From NCBI GenBank assembly GCA_903845345.1, contig CAIMXF010000072.1, positions 1 to 41,694 of the forward strand: a stretch of DNA of 41,694 nt, given 5' to 3'. A program made the position numbers and the translations under genes. This document shows, one piece after another, positions 17,001 through 24,241 of the stretch (its first letter is position 1; each line of letters starts with the position of its first letter). This DNA is from an uncultured beta proteobacterium. GTDB taxonomy: Bacteria; Pseudomonadota; Gammaproteobacteria; Burkholderiales; Burkholderiaceae_C. Under the pieces are notes generated by a model. The model did not search any database, was not told the DNA's origin, and saw only the letters and a program-made list of their open reading frames with translations.

Positions 17001-17064
17001 GCTGGCGCACGCGGACAGCATGCTCTACAAGGCCAAGGGGCTGGGACGCGGCACCTTCGCCTGA
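14034..17064 (+). pseudogene. CHASE3 - five PAS - GGDEF diguanylate cyclase, broken by two frameshifts
   Basis: Restoring one base at each of two sites gives a 1010-residue sensor. The start is a GTG at 14034 with AAGGAGG 7 bases upstream. TM1 lies near residues 20-42; a CHASE3 periplasmic domain follows (MRDLQGVLVALVDAEASERS, SYLLTGD) and TM2 near 198-218. Five PAS repeats each end in DITERK-like motifs. The GGDEF domain has GGDEF at about 930-934 and an RPGD inhibitory site five residues before it. The first break is in the G5 run at 14692-14696: adding one G joins QTIQTR to RFEAALTASEQRH. The second is at 16796-16797: adding one C gives RPGDAVARIGGDEF. As read, the pieces end at 14723 and 16894 and no complete GGDEF is made. 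Sequencing error is as likely as real decay. Confidence 0.85.
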
Positions 17065-17080
17065 CCTTGTCGGCGCGGAC

Positions 17081-17111
17081 GGCAATCCCGGCGCACGCCA
17101 GGCAATCCCGG
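17081..17111 (+). repeat. Tandem 11-bp direct repeat GGCAATCCCGG
   Basis: GGCAATCCCGG occurs at 17081-17091 and again at 17101-17111, a 20-bp period or about two helical turns. It lies between the sensor stop and the GAF gene. The spacing fits a site for a regulator binding one DNA face, but no partner protein is known. Confidence 0.5.
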
Positions 17112-17219
17112 ACGCGGCGTGGCATCGTTCACGCCTGCCGCCGGAGTGGGGCTCAAGTTCGCGACGGGAACGTCCGAAGACGCTGCAAGTCCCGACTTCC
17201 GGGGCCCGACAAGCGCGCC

Positions 17220-17717
17220 ATGATCCCCGCCCCCATTCCGACCGACGACCGGCGGCGCCTGCAGGCGTTGCGCGAGATGCTGATCCTCGACACGCCGCCC
17301 GAGGAGCGCTTCGATCGCGTCGTGCGCTTCGCCGCCGACGAGTTCGACATGCCCATCGTGCTGGTGAGCCTGGTCGACGAGAAGCGCCAGTGGTTCAAGG
17401 CGCGGATCGGCATGGACGTCTGCGAGACGGATCGCGACATCTCGTTCTGCGGCCACGCGATCGTGCAGCCGCAGATCCTGGTCGTCGAGGATGCGTTGCA
17501 GGACCCGCGATTCCACGACAATCCGCAGGTGACGGGCGCGCCGAACGTGCGTTTCTACGCGGGTGCCCCGCTGCAGCTGCCCGGCGGCGAGATCGTCGGC
17601 ACGCTGTGCATGATCGATCACCAGCCGCGCCAGCTCGACGCCATCGACCTCGCCATCTTCGGCTCGCTGCGCGAACTGGTCGTCGGCGAGCTCGTCGCGC
17701 CAGAGGTGGCCGGCTGA
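17220..17717 (+). CDS. Stand-alone GAF-domain protein
   Basis: A 165-residue cytoplasmic protein made of a single GAF domain. Characteristic stretches are REMLILDTPPEERFDRVVR, VSLVDEKRQWFKARIG, RDISFCGHAIV, and FYAGAPLQLPGGEIVGTLC followed by MIDHQPRQL. This subtype normally forms the N-terminal input domain of kinases and diguanylate cyclases, but here no output domain follows. The stop codon shares its A with the ATG of the next gene (TGATG), so it is probably translated together with the degenerate receiver, and the two may act as a split sensor. The ligand is unknown. Confidence 0.88.
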   Translation: MIPAPIPTDDRRRLQALREMLILDTPPEERFDRVVRFAADEFDMPIVLVSLVDEKRQWFKARIGMDVCETDRDISFCGHAIVQPQILVVEDALQDPRFHDNPQVTGAPNVRFYAGAPLQLPGGEIVGTLCMIDHQPRQLDAIDLAIFGSLRELVVGELVAPEVAG

Positions 17718-18181
17718 TGGCGCTGATCCATGCTCCGCAGCCGCTGCCGCCCCACGCGCCGCAGGTTCACGCGCCCGCGGCGCCGCCGATCGACCTGCTG
17801 CTGGTCGAGCCGCAGTTCCTGCTGCGCCGCACCGTCGCCGCCGTCGCGCGCGACATGCGGCTGGCCAATCCGCGCGAGATCACCACGATCGAGCAGGCCG
17901 GGTCGCTGGTGTCGCTCCAGGCGTTCGACGCGCTGTTCCTGTCGCTGGACGAGGAAGTCGCCGCGCTCGAGCTGATGAGCCGCGTGCGCAACGGCCACAC
18001 CAAGTGCTTGCCCAAGGTGCCGATCGCCGTCATGGCCGCCGCCTGCGACACGCCGCTGGCGCTGCGCCTGAAGCACCTCGAGGTGCGCCGCCTGCTGCTG
18101 CGGCCGTTCAAGGTCAAGGGTGTGCTGGATGCGATCGCGGCGCTGCGGCCGGCTCCAGCGGAGAGCCACAGGGCGGCTTGA
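17717..18181 (+). CDS. Degenerate receiver-like protein
   Basis: A 154-residue protein whose residues about 25-145 follow the receiver (REC) fold pattern: IDLLLVEPQFLLRRTVAAVA, FDALFLSLDEEV, KVPIAVMAA and RLLLRPFKVKGVLDAI. The residues needed for phosphorylation are lost. The acidic pair is replaced by VEP, the acceptor position in LFLSL reads Ser, and the conserved Lys before Pro is Arg (LLRPF). It is therefore probably a pseudo-receiver used for binding rather than phosphotransfer. It overlaps the GAF gene by one base. Its last 68 bases also overlap the 3' end of the opposing CDF gene. Confidence 0.75.
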   Translation: MALIHAPQPLPPHAPQVHAPAAPPIDLLLVEPQFLLRRTVAAVARDMRLANPREITTIEQAGSLVSLQAFDALFLSLDEEVAALELMSRVRNGHTKCLPKVPIAVMAAACDTPLALRLKHLEVRRLLLRPFKVKGVLDAIAALRPAPAESHRAA

Positions 18182-19241
18182 ATCCGAGGCCCGCGGCGGC
18201 TTCGTCGTCATGGCTGGTTTCCGCGCCGGGGCAGCCGCCGCCCGCCTGGCCCGTCTCGACCTGGATCGTCACGTGCCCGATCGCGTGGCGCGCGCGCAGC
18301 TCGTCGCAGATGCCGCGCAGGCAGTCGTCGCCAGGAAAGCCGGCCGGATAGACCAGGTGCGCCGTGAGCGCATTCTCGGTGGTGCTCATCGCCCAGATGT
18401 GAAGCTCGTGCACCTCGGCCACGCCGGGCAGCGCCGTCAGCCAGCGTCCGACGGCCTGCGCGTCGACCTCGCGCGGCACGCCCTGCAGCGACAGCGCGAG
18501 GGAATCCTTCAGCAGTCCCCAGGTGGCCACCAGCACGATCAGCGCGATCACCAGGCTGACCACCGGATCGAGCCACAGCCACCCGGTGCGCTGCATCGCG
18601 AAGCCGGCGACCACGACGCCGGCGGCGATCGCGGCGTCGCCGGCCATGTGGGTGAACGCGGCGCGCACGTTGAGGTCGTCCTTGCGGCCCGACATGAACA
18701 GCAGCGCCGTCGCCAGGTTGACCACGATGCCGACGGCCGCGACCGCCATCACGACGCCGCCCTCGGTGGCCGCCGGATGCGCCAGCCGCGCCACCGCCTC
18801 CCACGCGATGCCGCCCGTCACCAGCGTGAGCAAGGTGGCATTGGCCAGCGCCGCGAGGATGGACGTGCCGCGCAGGCCGTACGTGAAGCGCGAGCTGGCC
18901 GCCCGCTTGACCAGCACGCTGGCCAGCCACGCGAGCAGCAGGCCCAGCACGTCGCTCAGGTTGTGGCCGGCGTCGGCCAGCAGCGCGAGGGAGTCGATGC
19001 GCAGCCCGTAGACGACCTCGGCGACGACGAAGCCCGAATTCAGCGCGACGCCGATGGCGAAGGCGGCGCCGAAGTCCTTGGGGGCATGCGAGTGGCCGTG
19101 ATGTCCGTGATGGTCGTGGCCGTGATGTCCGTGGTCGTGGGCGGCGTGTGCATCGCCCGGCGCATGGTCATGGTCGTGATGACCGTGGTCATGGTCGTGG
19201 GGGGCGTGGTCGTCGTGCGCGTCGTGGTCGTGGGCAGCCAT
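18114..19241 (-). CDS. Cation diffusion facilitator (Zn/Co/Cd exporter, CzcD/ZitB type)
   Basis: A 375-residue inner-membrane metal/proton antiporter. The first 52 residues contain 23 histidines and many aspartates, a large metal-binding head. Six membrane segments follow, with the paired metal sites HNLSD (His93, Asp97) and HMAGD (His198, Asp202), the His-Asp arrangement typical of zinc transporters. The cytoplasmic C-terminal domain has GVAEVHELHIWAM and ends in a long Ala/Pro tail with extra His and Cys. The gene starts 9 bp after the DUF2252 stop, within a three-gene minus-strand operon. Its 3' end overlaps the receiver gene by 68 bp tail to tail. It likely exports zinc and related ions from the cytoplasm. 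Confidence 0.93.
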   Translation of the reverse strand: MAAHDHDAHDDHAPHDHDHGHHDHDHAPGDAHAAHDHGHHGHDHHGHHGHSHAPKDFGAAFAIGVALNSGFVVAEVVYGLRIDSLALLADAGHNLSDVLGLLLAWLASVLVKRAASSRFTYGLRGTSILAALANATLLTLVTGGIAWEAVARLAHPAATEGGVVMAVAAVGIVVNLATALLFMSGRKDDLNVRAAFTHMAGDAAIAAGVVVAGFAMQRTGWLWLDPVVSLVIALIVLVATWGLLKDSLALSLQGVPREVDAQAVGRWLTALPGVAEVHELHIWAMSTTENALTAHLVYPAGFPGDDCLRGICDELRARHAIGHVTIQVETGQAGGGCPGAETSHDDEAAAGLGFKPPCGSPLEPAAAPRSHPAHP

Positions 19242-19250
19242 GCCCGCACT

Positions 19251-20465
19251 TTAAGCTGCTTCGCGCAGCGCGTAGCGGCGGCAATGGTGAAGATAGCCTG
19301 ACTCGTGGCTGGCGACGAGGTCGACGACGCTGTTCCACAGCCAGCCCGGCGCATCGAGCGTCTTCGAGCGGCCCTTGCGCAGCTCCGCGCCCCAGGCGCG
19401 CGCGGTGCCGGCGTCCATCTGGCGCGCGTGCGCCTTGCCGACCACGCCGCCGAGGAAGGCCGCGACCTCGGTGGCCTCGGCGCGGGTCAGCCGCTCGATC
19501 TCGAGCTTCAGGTCCTGCGGCAGCAGCTCGCGCAGGAACACCGGCTTGCCGAGCAGGTCGGACGCCAGCATGCGGTCGCCCAGGTGCGGCGACAGGTGGC
19601 GCGCGCCCTCGACGACGCGCATCGCATGGTCGTCGGGCATGCGCGACTTCGGGTACGCGGGCGCGGCTGCGGGGACCGCCTCCTTGATGTCGACCAGGCA
19701 GTACTGCAGGTCGTCGCTGTCCGGCGCGCCCACGCCCAGCACCACCGCGTAGCGCAGCAGGCCGAGCGAGCTGCAGCCCTTCATCCAGTAGGCGGCGTCG
19801 AGCACCGTCACCGGCGCGTCGTCGGCGCGCGAGCCGATCAGCGTGGCCAGGCGCGACACCGACTTCTTCTCGAACAGCCGCGCGATCGCGTCCTTCTCGT
19901 CGGGCGCCAGCTTCCAGAAGCGCTTGCCGATGGGCACGCTGGGCACGACGGCGTCGAAGCGGTCGCGCGCCAGGTGCTTCCACGAGCGGCGCAGCGCGTC
20001 CTTCATCACGAGGTGCACGGGCGAGGGCAGCGGCGCGTCGGGCTCGCCCTGCTCGCCGGACAGGCCGGCGCAGTAGCCGTCCATCAGCTGCTCCAGCATC
20101 ACCGCGGTGGTGACGCCGGGCAGGTCGGAGCCGCGCGCGGCCATCGCCAGCGACAGGCCGAGCCGGATCAGGTCGTGTGCCGGGTTGCCGATGACGGTCT
20201 GGTCGAGGTCGCGGATCTGGATCTCGACGCCGCCGTTCATGTTGGCGATCGGCCCGAGGTTGCCCAGGTGGCAGTCGCCGCAGATCCAGATCGCGGGCCC
20301 CGCGGGCAGCGACTCGGGCGCCTGCGCCTGCAGCCATTCGTAGAACTGGCGCGTGTTGCCGCGCACGTAGGCATGGGCCGAGCGCGCCATCTTCAGGTTG
20401 CGGCTGGCTTCGAGCAACGCCGCGCGATCGGCAGGACGGACGGCCTTGGTCTTGGGAATGGTCAT
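19251..20465 (-). CDS. DUF2252 family protein
   Basis: A 404-residue protein of the DUF2252 family, which has no settled function. The segment WICGDCHLGNLG (about residues 60-71) followed by IRDLDQT (84-90) resembles the catalytic HGDxHxxN and D-x-D motifs of aminoglycoside-phosphotransferase-like kinases, so a small-molecule or protein kinase-like fold is plausible. No signal peptide or membrane segment is evident. AAGGAA precedes the ATG at 20465. It lies 7 bp after the AI-2E permease stop and 9 bp before the CDF start, so the three are almost surely one transcript. Link to metal handling is by context only. Confidence 0.85.
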   Translation of the reverse strand: MTIPKTKAVRPADRAALLEASRNLKMARSAHAYVRGNTRQFYEWLQAQAPESLPAGPAIWICGDCHLGNLGPIANMNGGVEIQIRDLDQTVIGNPAHDLIRLGLSLAMAARGSDLPGVTTAVMLEQLMDGYCAGLSGEQGEPDAPLPSPVHLVMKDALRRSWKHLARDRFDAVVPSVPIGKRFWKLAPDEKDAIARLFEKKSVSRLATLIGSRADDAPVTVLDAAYWMKGCSSLGLLRYAVVLGVGAPDSDDLQYCLVDIKEAVPAAAPAYPKSRMPDDHAMRVVEGARHLSPHLGDRMLASDLLGKPVFLRELLPQDLKLEIERLTRAEATEVAAFLGGVVGKAHARQMDAGTARAWGAELRKGRSKTLDAPGWLWNSVVDLVASHESGYLHHCRRYALREAA

Positions 20466-20472
20466 GGTTCCT

Positions 20473-21705
20473 TCAGGAAGAGGCGATGCTACCGCTGCCG
20501 CCCTCGCCGGTCTTGTCGCTGCCGCCCAGCAGCTCGCCGACCGCCTTGAGGTCGTCGACGCGGTCGCAGATCGCCTTGAGCGCCATCAGGATCGGCGTGC
20601 CCAGCAGCAGTCCCCACACGCCCCACAGCCAGCCCCAGGCGAGCACGCCCACGAAGACGACGACGGCGTTGAGCCGGCTGGTGCGGCTCGTCAGCCACGG
20701 CGTGACGATGTAGCCGGAGATCACGTGCAGGACGATGGACACCGACCCCACCGCCACCGCCATGTGCAGCGTGCCGAACTGCAGCAGCGCGACGACGGCC
20801 GAGGCGCCGCTGATCAGCGCCGTGCCGACGTACGGGATCAGGTTCATCACGCCGGCCAGCACGCCCCACACCGCGGCGTTGTTGAAGCCCAGCGCCCAGA
20901 ACGCCAGCGCCGTGGCCGCGCCCACCACGACGCTCGTGAGCAGCTGCACGAGCAGGTAGCGCTGGATCTGCTCGGTGATCTCGTCGAGCGCCTGCACCGT
21001 GATCTTGCGCTTGGCGAAGTTGGGGCCGGCGATGCGGGCGAGCTTGCGGCGGAACGTGTCGCCCGCGGCGAGCAGGAAGTAGGTGATGAACGCGACCACC
21101 AGCACCTGCGCCGCCGCCTGGGCCGCGCGCATCGTGCCGGTGAACAGGTAGTCCTGGATGTTGAACGACGGCTTGACGATCTGCACCTTCTCGACGCCCG
21201 GCGTGGGCTTGGTGTCTGTGGCCTGCACCAGGGTCGCCGCGGCCTTCTGCACGTTGTCCATGGTCGACGGGCTCGGGTCGCGCCGCTGCGGATGCAGCGT
21301 GTCGCGCAGCTTCTGGGCGGCGTTGGGCAGCGACTCGATGAGGTCGTTGGCCTGGTCGCTGAGCGACCACGTGCCCCAGGCGACGCCGCCCACCAGCGCG
21401 ATCATCACGACGGCCGCGCCCAGCGCGCGCGGCACGCCCAGGCGCACGAGGCGGTCGACCAGCGGGGTGAGCGCATAGCTGAACAGCAGGCCCATCAGCA
21501 CCGGGATGACGATCTCGGCGGCCCAGCGCAGTGCGTACAGGCCCAGCAGAGAGGCGACGACGACCATCGACGCATTGCGCACGTCGATGGGCGTGCGCAG
21601 CAGCACGCGTTCCTTCTCGTGCGGCGGCTCGCCCGGAGCACCGACGGTGCGAACCGGCAGCTCCAGCGTCTCGTCCGAGCTGGGAATGACGTGGACGGCG
21701 CTCAT
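20473..21705 (-). CDS. AI-2E family (PerM-like) membrane permease
   Basis: A 410-residue membrane protein of the AI-2E transporter family. Its hydrophilic N-terminus of about 45 residues is followed by paired helices (MVVVASLLGLYALRWAAEIV, IPVLMGLLFSYALTPLVDRL), a large soluble middle region (about 125-200), and the C-terminal cluster including GVWGVLAGVMNLIPYVGTAL and GVWGLLLGTPILMALK. Members have been linked to autoinducer-2 export and to sodium/proton antiport; which applies here is unknown. ATG at 21705 is chosen over an upstream in-frame extension to 21900, which is Arg-rich and non-coding in appearance. It is the first gene of the operon with DUF2252 and CDF. Confidence 0.9.
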   Translation of the reverse strand: MSAVHVIPSSDETLELPVRTVGAPGEPPHEKERVLLRTPIDVRNASMVVVASLLGLYALRWAAEIVIPVLMGLLFSYALTPLVDRLVRLGVPRALGAAVVMIALVGGVAWGTWSLSDQANDLIESLPNAAQKLRDTLHPQRRDPSPSTMDNVQKAAATLVQATDTKPTPGVEKVQIVKPSFNIQDYLFTGTMRAAQAAAQVLVVAFITYFLLAAGDTFRRKLARIAGPNFAKRKITVQALDEITEQIQRYLLVQLLTSVVVGAATALAFWALGFNNAAVWGVLAGVMNLIPYVGTALISGASAVVALLQFGTLHMAVAVGSVSIVLHVISGYIVTPWLTSRTSRLNAVVVFVGVLAWGWLWGVWGLLLGTPILMALKAICDRVDDLKAVGELLGGSDKTGEGGSGSIASS

Positions 21706-21917
21706 CGCCGCGCCTGGTCGGGCATGCGAGGATGGCCTGCGCCGCTGTCTGCCATGGGGATCTCCGCGAAACGTTGTCGAGTCACATCGAGTGTCGGCGG
21801 CGCATCCCGCGAACGAGGTAGGTCGACTAGATGACCGGATGTAGGACAGCCGGCGGACCGCGCCCTGCCCGCTGCCATAATCCCTGCAGGTCCATCCCAC
21901 GCCCTAGAACGACTCGC

Positions 21918-22310
21918 ATGTCCAACGCTTCCAGCCCGACCGAATCTTCCGGCGCCCCGCGCGTGCTGCTGGTCGACGACAACGTCGACGCGGTGGAGTC
22001 GATGGAGATCCTGCTGCAGGCGTTCGGCTACGAGGTGTCGACGGCGGTGCATCCCGATCTCGCGCTCGCGCAGCTCGACTCCTTCGCCCCGGCGGCCGCC
22101 GTCATCGACATCGGCCTGCCCGGCATGGACGGCTACCAGCTCGCCACCGAGATCCGCCGGCGCCTTGCCGGCAAGCCGATGCGCCTGATCGCGTTCACCG
22201 GCTACGGCGGCGCCGACGACATCGCCCGCGCGACGGTCGCCGGCTTCGACGCCCACCTGGTCAAGCCGGTCGAGATCGATCGGCTGCTGGCAGCGCTCGG
22301 CGCCGGCTGA
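21918..22310 (+). CDS. Single-domain response regulator
   Basis: A 130-residue CheY-like receiver with no output domain. All phosphorylation residues are present: the acidic pair in VLLVDDN, the acceptor Asp in AAVIDIGLPGMDGYQ, Thr in LIAFTGYG, and Lys in HLVKPVE. Such receivers relay phosphate within phosphorelays or act by protein contact. Its closest resemblance is to receivers that are fused C-terminally to hybrid kinases. No kinase is adjacent. An in-frame ATG at 21831 would add 29 residues of poor quality, so the ATG at 21918 is preferred. Confidence 0.9.
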   Translation: MSNASSPTESSGAPRVLLVDDNVDAVESMEILLQAFGYEVSTAVHPDLALAQLDSFAPAAAVIDIGLPGMDGYQLATEIRRRLAGKPMRLIAFTGYGGADDIARATVAGFDAHLVKPVEIDRLLAALGAG

Positions 22311-22635
22311 GAGTCGGCGGCGAACCAGGATTGCCGTCTGTTGGCGCTTGCAGAGGGCGTGCCATGGGCGACCGCGCGGACGTCGAATCGGCGCCTCGAA
22401 CGCCCGCTGTTGCGCAGCACCGCCCACTGCAGCGCAGCGTACAGTCGCACCGATCATTTCAACGATTGACCGCGGCACGCACGCGGCGTACCGTTCGAAT
22501 TGAGGAGCAGGTGCGAACCCGTACCGCACACGACTCGAAGAAGGGGTCGTCGAGCCGCAGGCCGGGGCACCCATCACGCAAGGCGTGCCGCGCTCGCTCG
22601 GATCGAGACGTTGCACCCAGGGAGAAGCAGACAAA
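22311..22635. promoter_or_regulatory. 325-bp gap upstream of the NarL-type regulator
   Basis: No gene is supported here. An imperfect inverted repeat, GTACCGTTCG (22488-22497) and CGAACCCGTAC (22514-22524), lies about 110 bp before the regulator start and could be an operator. A TTGACC hexamer near 22466 is a possible -35, but no good -10 follows. Nothing else stands out. Confidence 0.3.
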
Positions 22636-23262
22636 ATGGCAAGAATCTATCTGATCGACGATCACCCGATCGTCCGGGCGGGGCTGAGCGCACTGCTGCA
22701 AGGCGCGGGCCATGCGATCGTCGGCGAGAGCGAGGACATCACGCAGGCCTTGTCCGAGGTCAACCGCCTTGCGCCCGACGTGCTGATGCTCGACCTGCAC
22801 CTCGATGGCCGATCTGGCTTCGAGGTGCTGGCCGAGATGCAGAGGCGGCAGATGTCGACCCGCGTCATCGTGCTGTCGATGTCGGACCAGCCGCGCAACG
22901 TCGCCGAGGCACTGCGCATGGGGGCGTTGGGCTACGTGCTCAAGGGGTCGGCGAGCGTCGAGCTCGTCGCCGCCGTCGATGCCGTCATGCAAGGCCGGCG
23001 TTATCTCGGCGAAGGCCTGACCGACATCGCCGTGCAGGGCCTGACCACCGACACCGAGCGCGGCAACACGCTGTCGCCGCGCGAACGCCAGATCCTGGTG
23101 ATGGTGGCCAGCGGCAAGTCCAGCGCCGCGATCGGCGACGAGCTGCACCTGTCTCCCAAGACGGTGGACACCTACCGCAGCCGGCTGATGGCCAAGCTCG
23201 AACTGGCCGACGTGCCCGCGCTCGTGCGCTGGGCCATCCGCGAGAAGCTGATCGACCTCTGA
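22636..23262 (+). CDS. NarL/FixJ-type response regulator
   Basis: A 208-residue two-component regulator. The N-terminal receiver (1-120) has YLIDDHP, the acceptor Asp in VLMLDLHLDG, Ser in VLSMSD and Lys in YVLKGSA. The C-terminal LuxR-type helix-turn-helix (about 143-205) has TLSPRERQILVMVASGKSS followed by LSPKTVDTYRSRLMAKL. GGAG lies a little over ten bases upstream of the ATG at 22636. No sensor kinase is adjacent. The surface-protein locus begins 260 bp downstream in the same direction, past a strong hairpin; control of that locus is possible but unproven. Confidence 0.93.
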   Translation: MARIYLIDDHPIVRAGLSALLQGAGHAIVGESEDITQALSEVNRLAPDVLMLDLHLDGRSGFEVLAEMQRRQMSTRVIVLSMSDQPRNVAEALRMGALGYVLKGSASVELVAAVDAVMQGRRYLGEGLTDIAVQGLTTDTERGNTLSPRERQILVMVASGKSSAAIGDELHLSPKTVDTYRSRLMAKLELADVPALVRWAIREKLIDL

Positions 23263-23287
23263 CGGCGACGCATCGAACGACCTGACG

Positions 23288-23308
23288 GCGGCCTCGGGAA
23301 GAGGCCGC
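23288..23308 (+). terminator. Hairpin after the NarL-type regulator
   Basis: A perfect 8-bp stem (GCGGCCTC at 23288-23295, GAGGCCGC at 23301-23308) with a 5-base GGGAA loop lies 25 bp past the stop. It has no T-run but is well placed to separate the regulator from the surface locus. Confidence 0.5.
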
Positions 23309-23524
23309 TGCCGTTGGTAGCAGCGGGATACATCGCGCGCCGACGCAGATCGAGCGTGGGGCCTTCTCGACGCCGCCATGCGTGGCATTCCTGACGATCC
23401 GGGTGGAGACATCCCCACAGTCGGGCGCTCATACACATTCGGTCACGTCCGAAAACTTTCAGGACGGCATCGCATTCGCGCGGCCCACCGAGAGTCCAGA
23501 CGACAGAGCGAAAGAGGAAACGCC

Positions 23525-24142
23525 ATGACCAACGACAACGCATCGCCACCCCCAAGCCAGGACGCCGGCTACGCGTGGTTCCGCAACGGCAGCGTGCCGC
23601 ATTCGCGCGAGGACCGCATCGCCGAAGCGCTCGCCCTGGTCGCGCTGCTGTTCTCGCTGGGCATCGGCCTGGTGATCGCGCTGCTGCCGGTGACGGGCCA
23701 GGCGGCCGAACCGGCTGCTCCATCGCTGGAGCTGTCGGCCTTCAAGATCGTCCCCGCGACGCCGGGCCACGCCGAGCAGCTGGTCACCGCCACCCAGGCC
23801 CGCGCCGGCGACCGGCTCGAATACCAGGCGGTCTACCGCAACCCGACCACGGCGGTCATGCACCACGTGATGGTGACGGTACCGGTGCCGCCGACCGGCG
23901 TCGAATACCTGCTCGACACCGCGGCCCCGCACGCCGACCTGGCGAGCACCGACGGCAAGCAGTTCGCGCCGTTGCCGCTGATGCGCGTGGAGACCGCGCC
24001 CGACGGCCGCCAGGTGAGCAAGCCGGTGCCTGGCGCCGACTACCGCTCACTGCGCTGGGACCTGGGCGACGTCCCGGCAGGCGCCACGCGCACCGTGCGC
24101 ACCCGCGTGCAGCTGCTCGCCCCGACCGCCGCCGCCCGCTAG
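23525..24142 (+). CDS. Membrane-anchored DUF11-type repeat-domain protein
   Basis: A 205-residue protein and the first gene of the surface locus. A hydrophilic head of about 35 residues is followed by one membrane helix (ALALVALLFSLGIGLVIALL). A single beta-rich domain then resembles the DUF11/conserved-repeat domain: AGDRLEYQAVYRNPTTAVMH, VMVTVPVPPTGVEYL, RWDLGDVPAGATRTVRTRVQ. The helix suggests an inner-membrane anchor with the domain in the periplasm, or an uncleaved signal. GAGG upstream supports the ATG at 23525. It precedes three much larger exported proteins with the same domain type and may assist their export or assembly. That role is inference. Confidence 0.78.
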   Translation: MTNDNASPPPSQDAGYAWFRNGSVPHSREDRIAEALALVALLFSLGIGLVIALLPVTGQAAEPAAPSLELSAFKIVPATPGHAEQLVTATQARAGDRLEYQAVYRNPTTAVMHHVMVTVPVPPTGVEYLLDTAAPHADLASTDGKQFAPLPLMRVETAPDGRQVSKPVPGADYRSLRWDLGDVPAGATRTVRTRVQLLAPTAAAR

Positions 24143-24175
24143 GGCATCCCTCGCTCACTCACGCGCCCGCGCGGA

Positions 24176-24208
24176 CTCCGACGGAAGCCCTGAAGGGCCC
24201 GGTCGGAG
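24176..24208 (+). other. Two-tier hairpin between the first two surface-locus genes
   Basis: CTCCGAC (24176-24182) pairs with GTCGGAG (24202-24208), and inside it GCCC (24187-24190) pairs with GGGC (24195-24198) around a TGAA loop. The structure ends 33 bp before the next ATG. It could attenuate or stabilise the transcript between the small and large genes. Confidence 0.4.
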
Positions 24209-24241
24209 CCGCCGCATGTCCGTCCCGTCGCAGGAACTTCC

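Noticed and set aside
14306-17125. A 939-residue minus-strand frame across the GGDEF sensor
   Set aside because: No recognisable domain; it mirrors the codon bias of the plus-strand sensor, whose PAS and GGDEF motifs are unmistakable.
19085-19245. Repetitive GTGATG/GTCGTGG sequence, considered as a tandem repeat or CRISPR
   Set aside because: It is the coding sequence for the His/Asp-rich head of the CDF exporter, with no fixed repeat-spacer pattern.
22311-22635. Possible small gene in the gap before the NarL-type regulator
   Set aside because: The frames present are short, Arg/Ser-rich and lack ribosome-binding sites.
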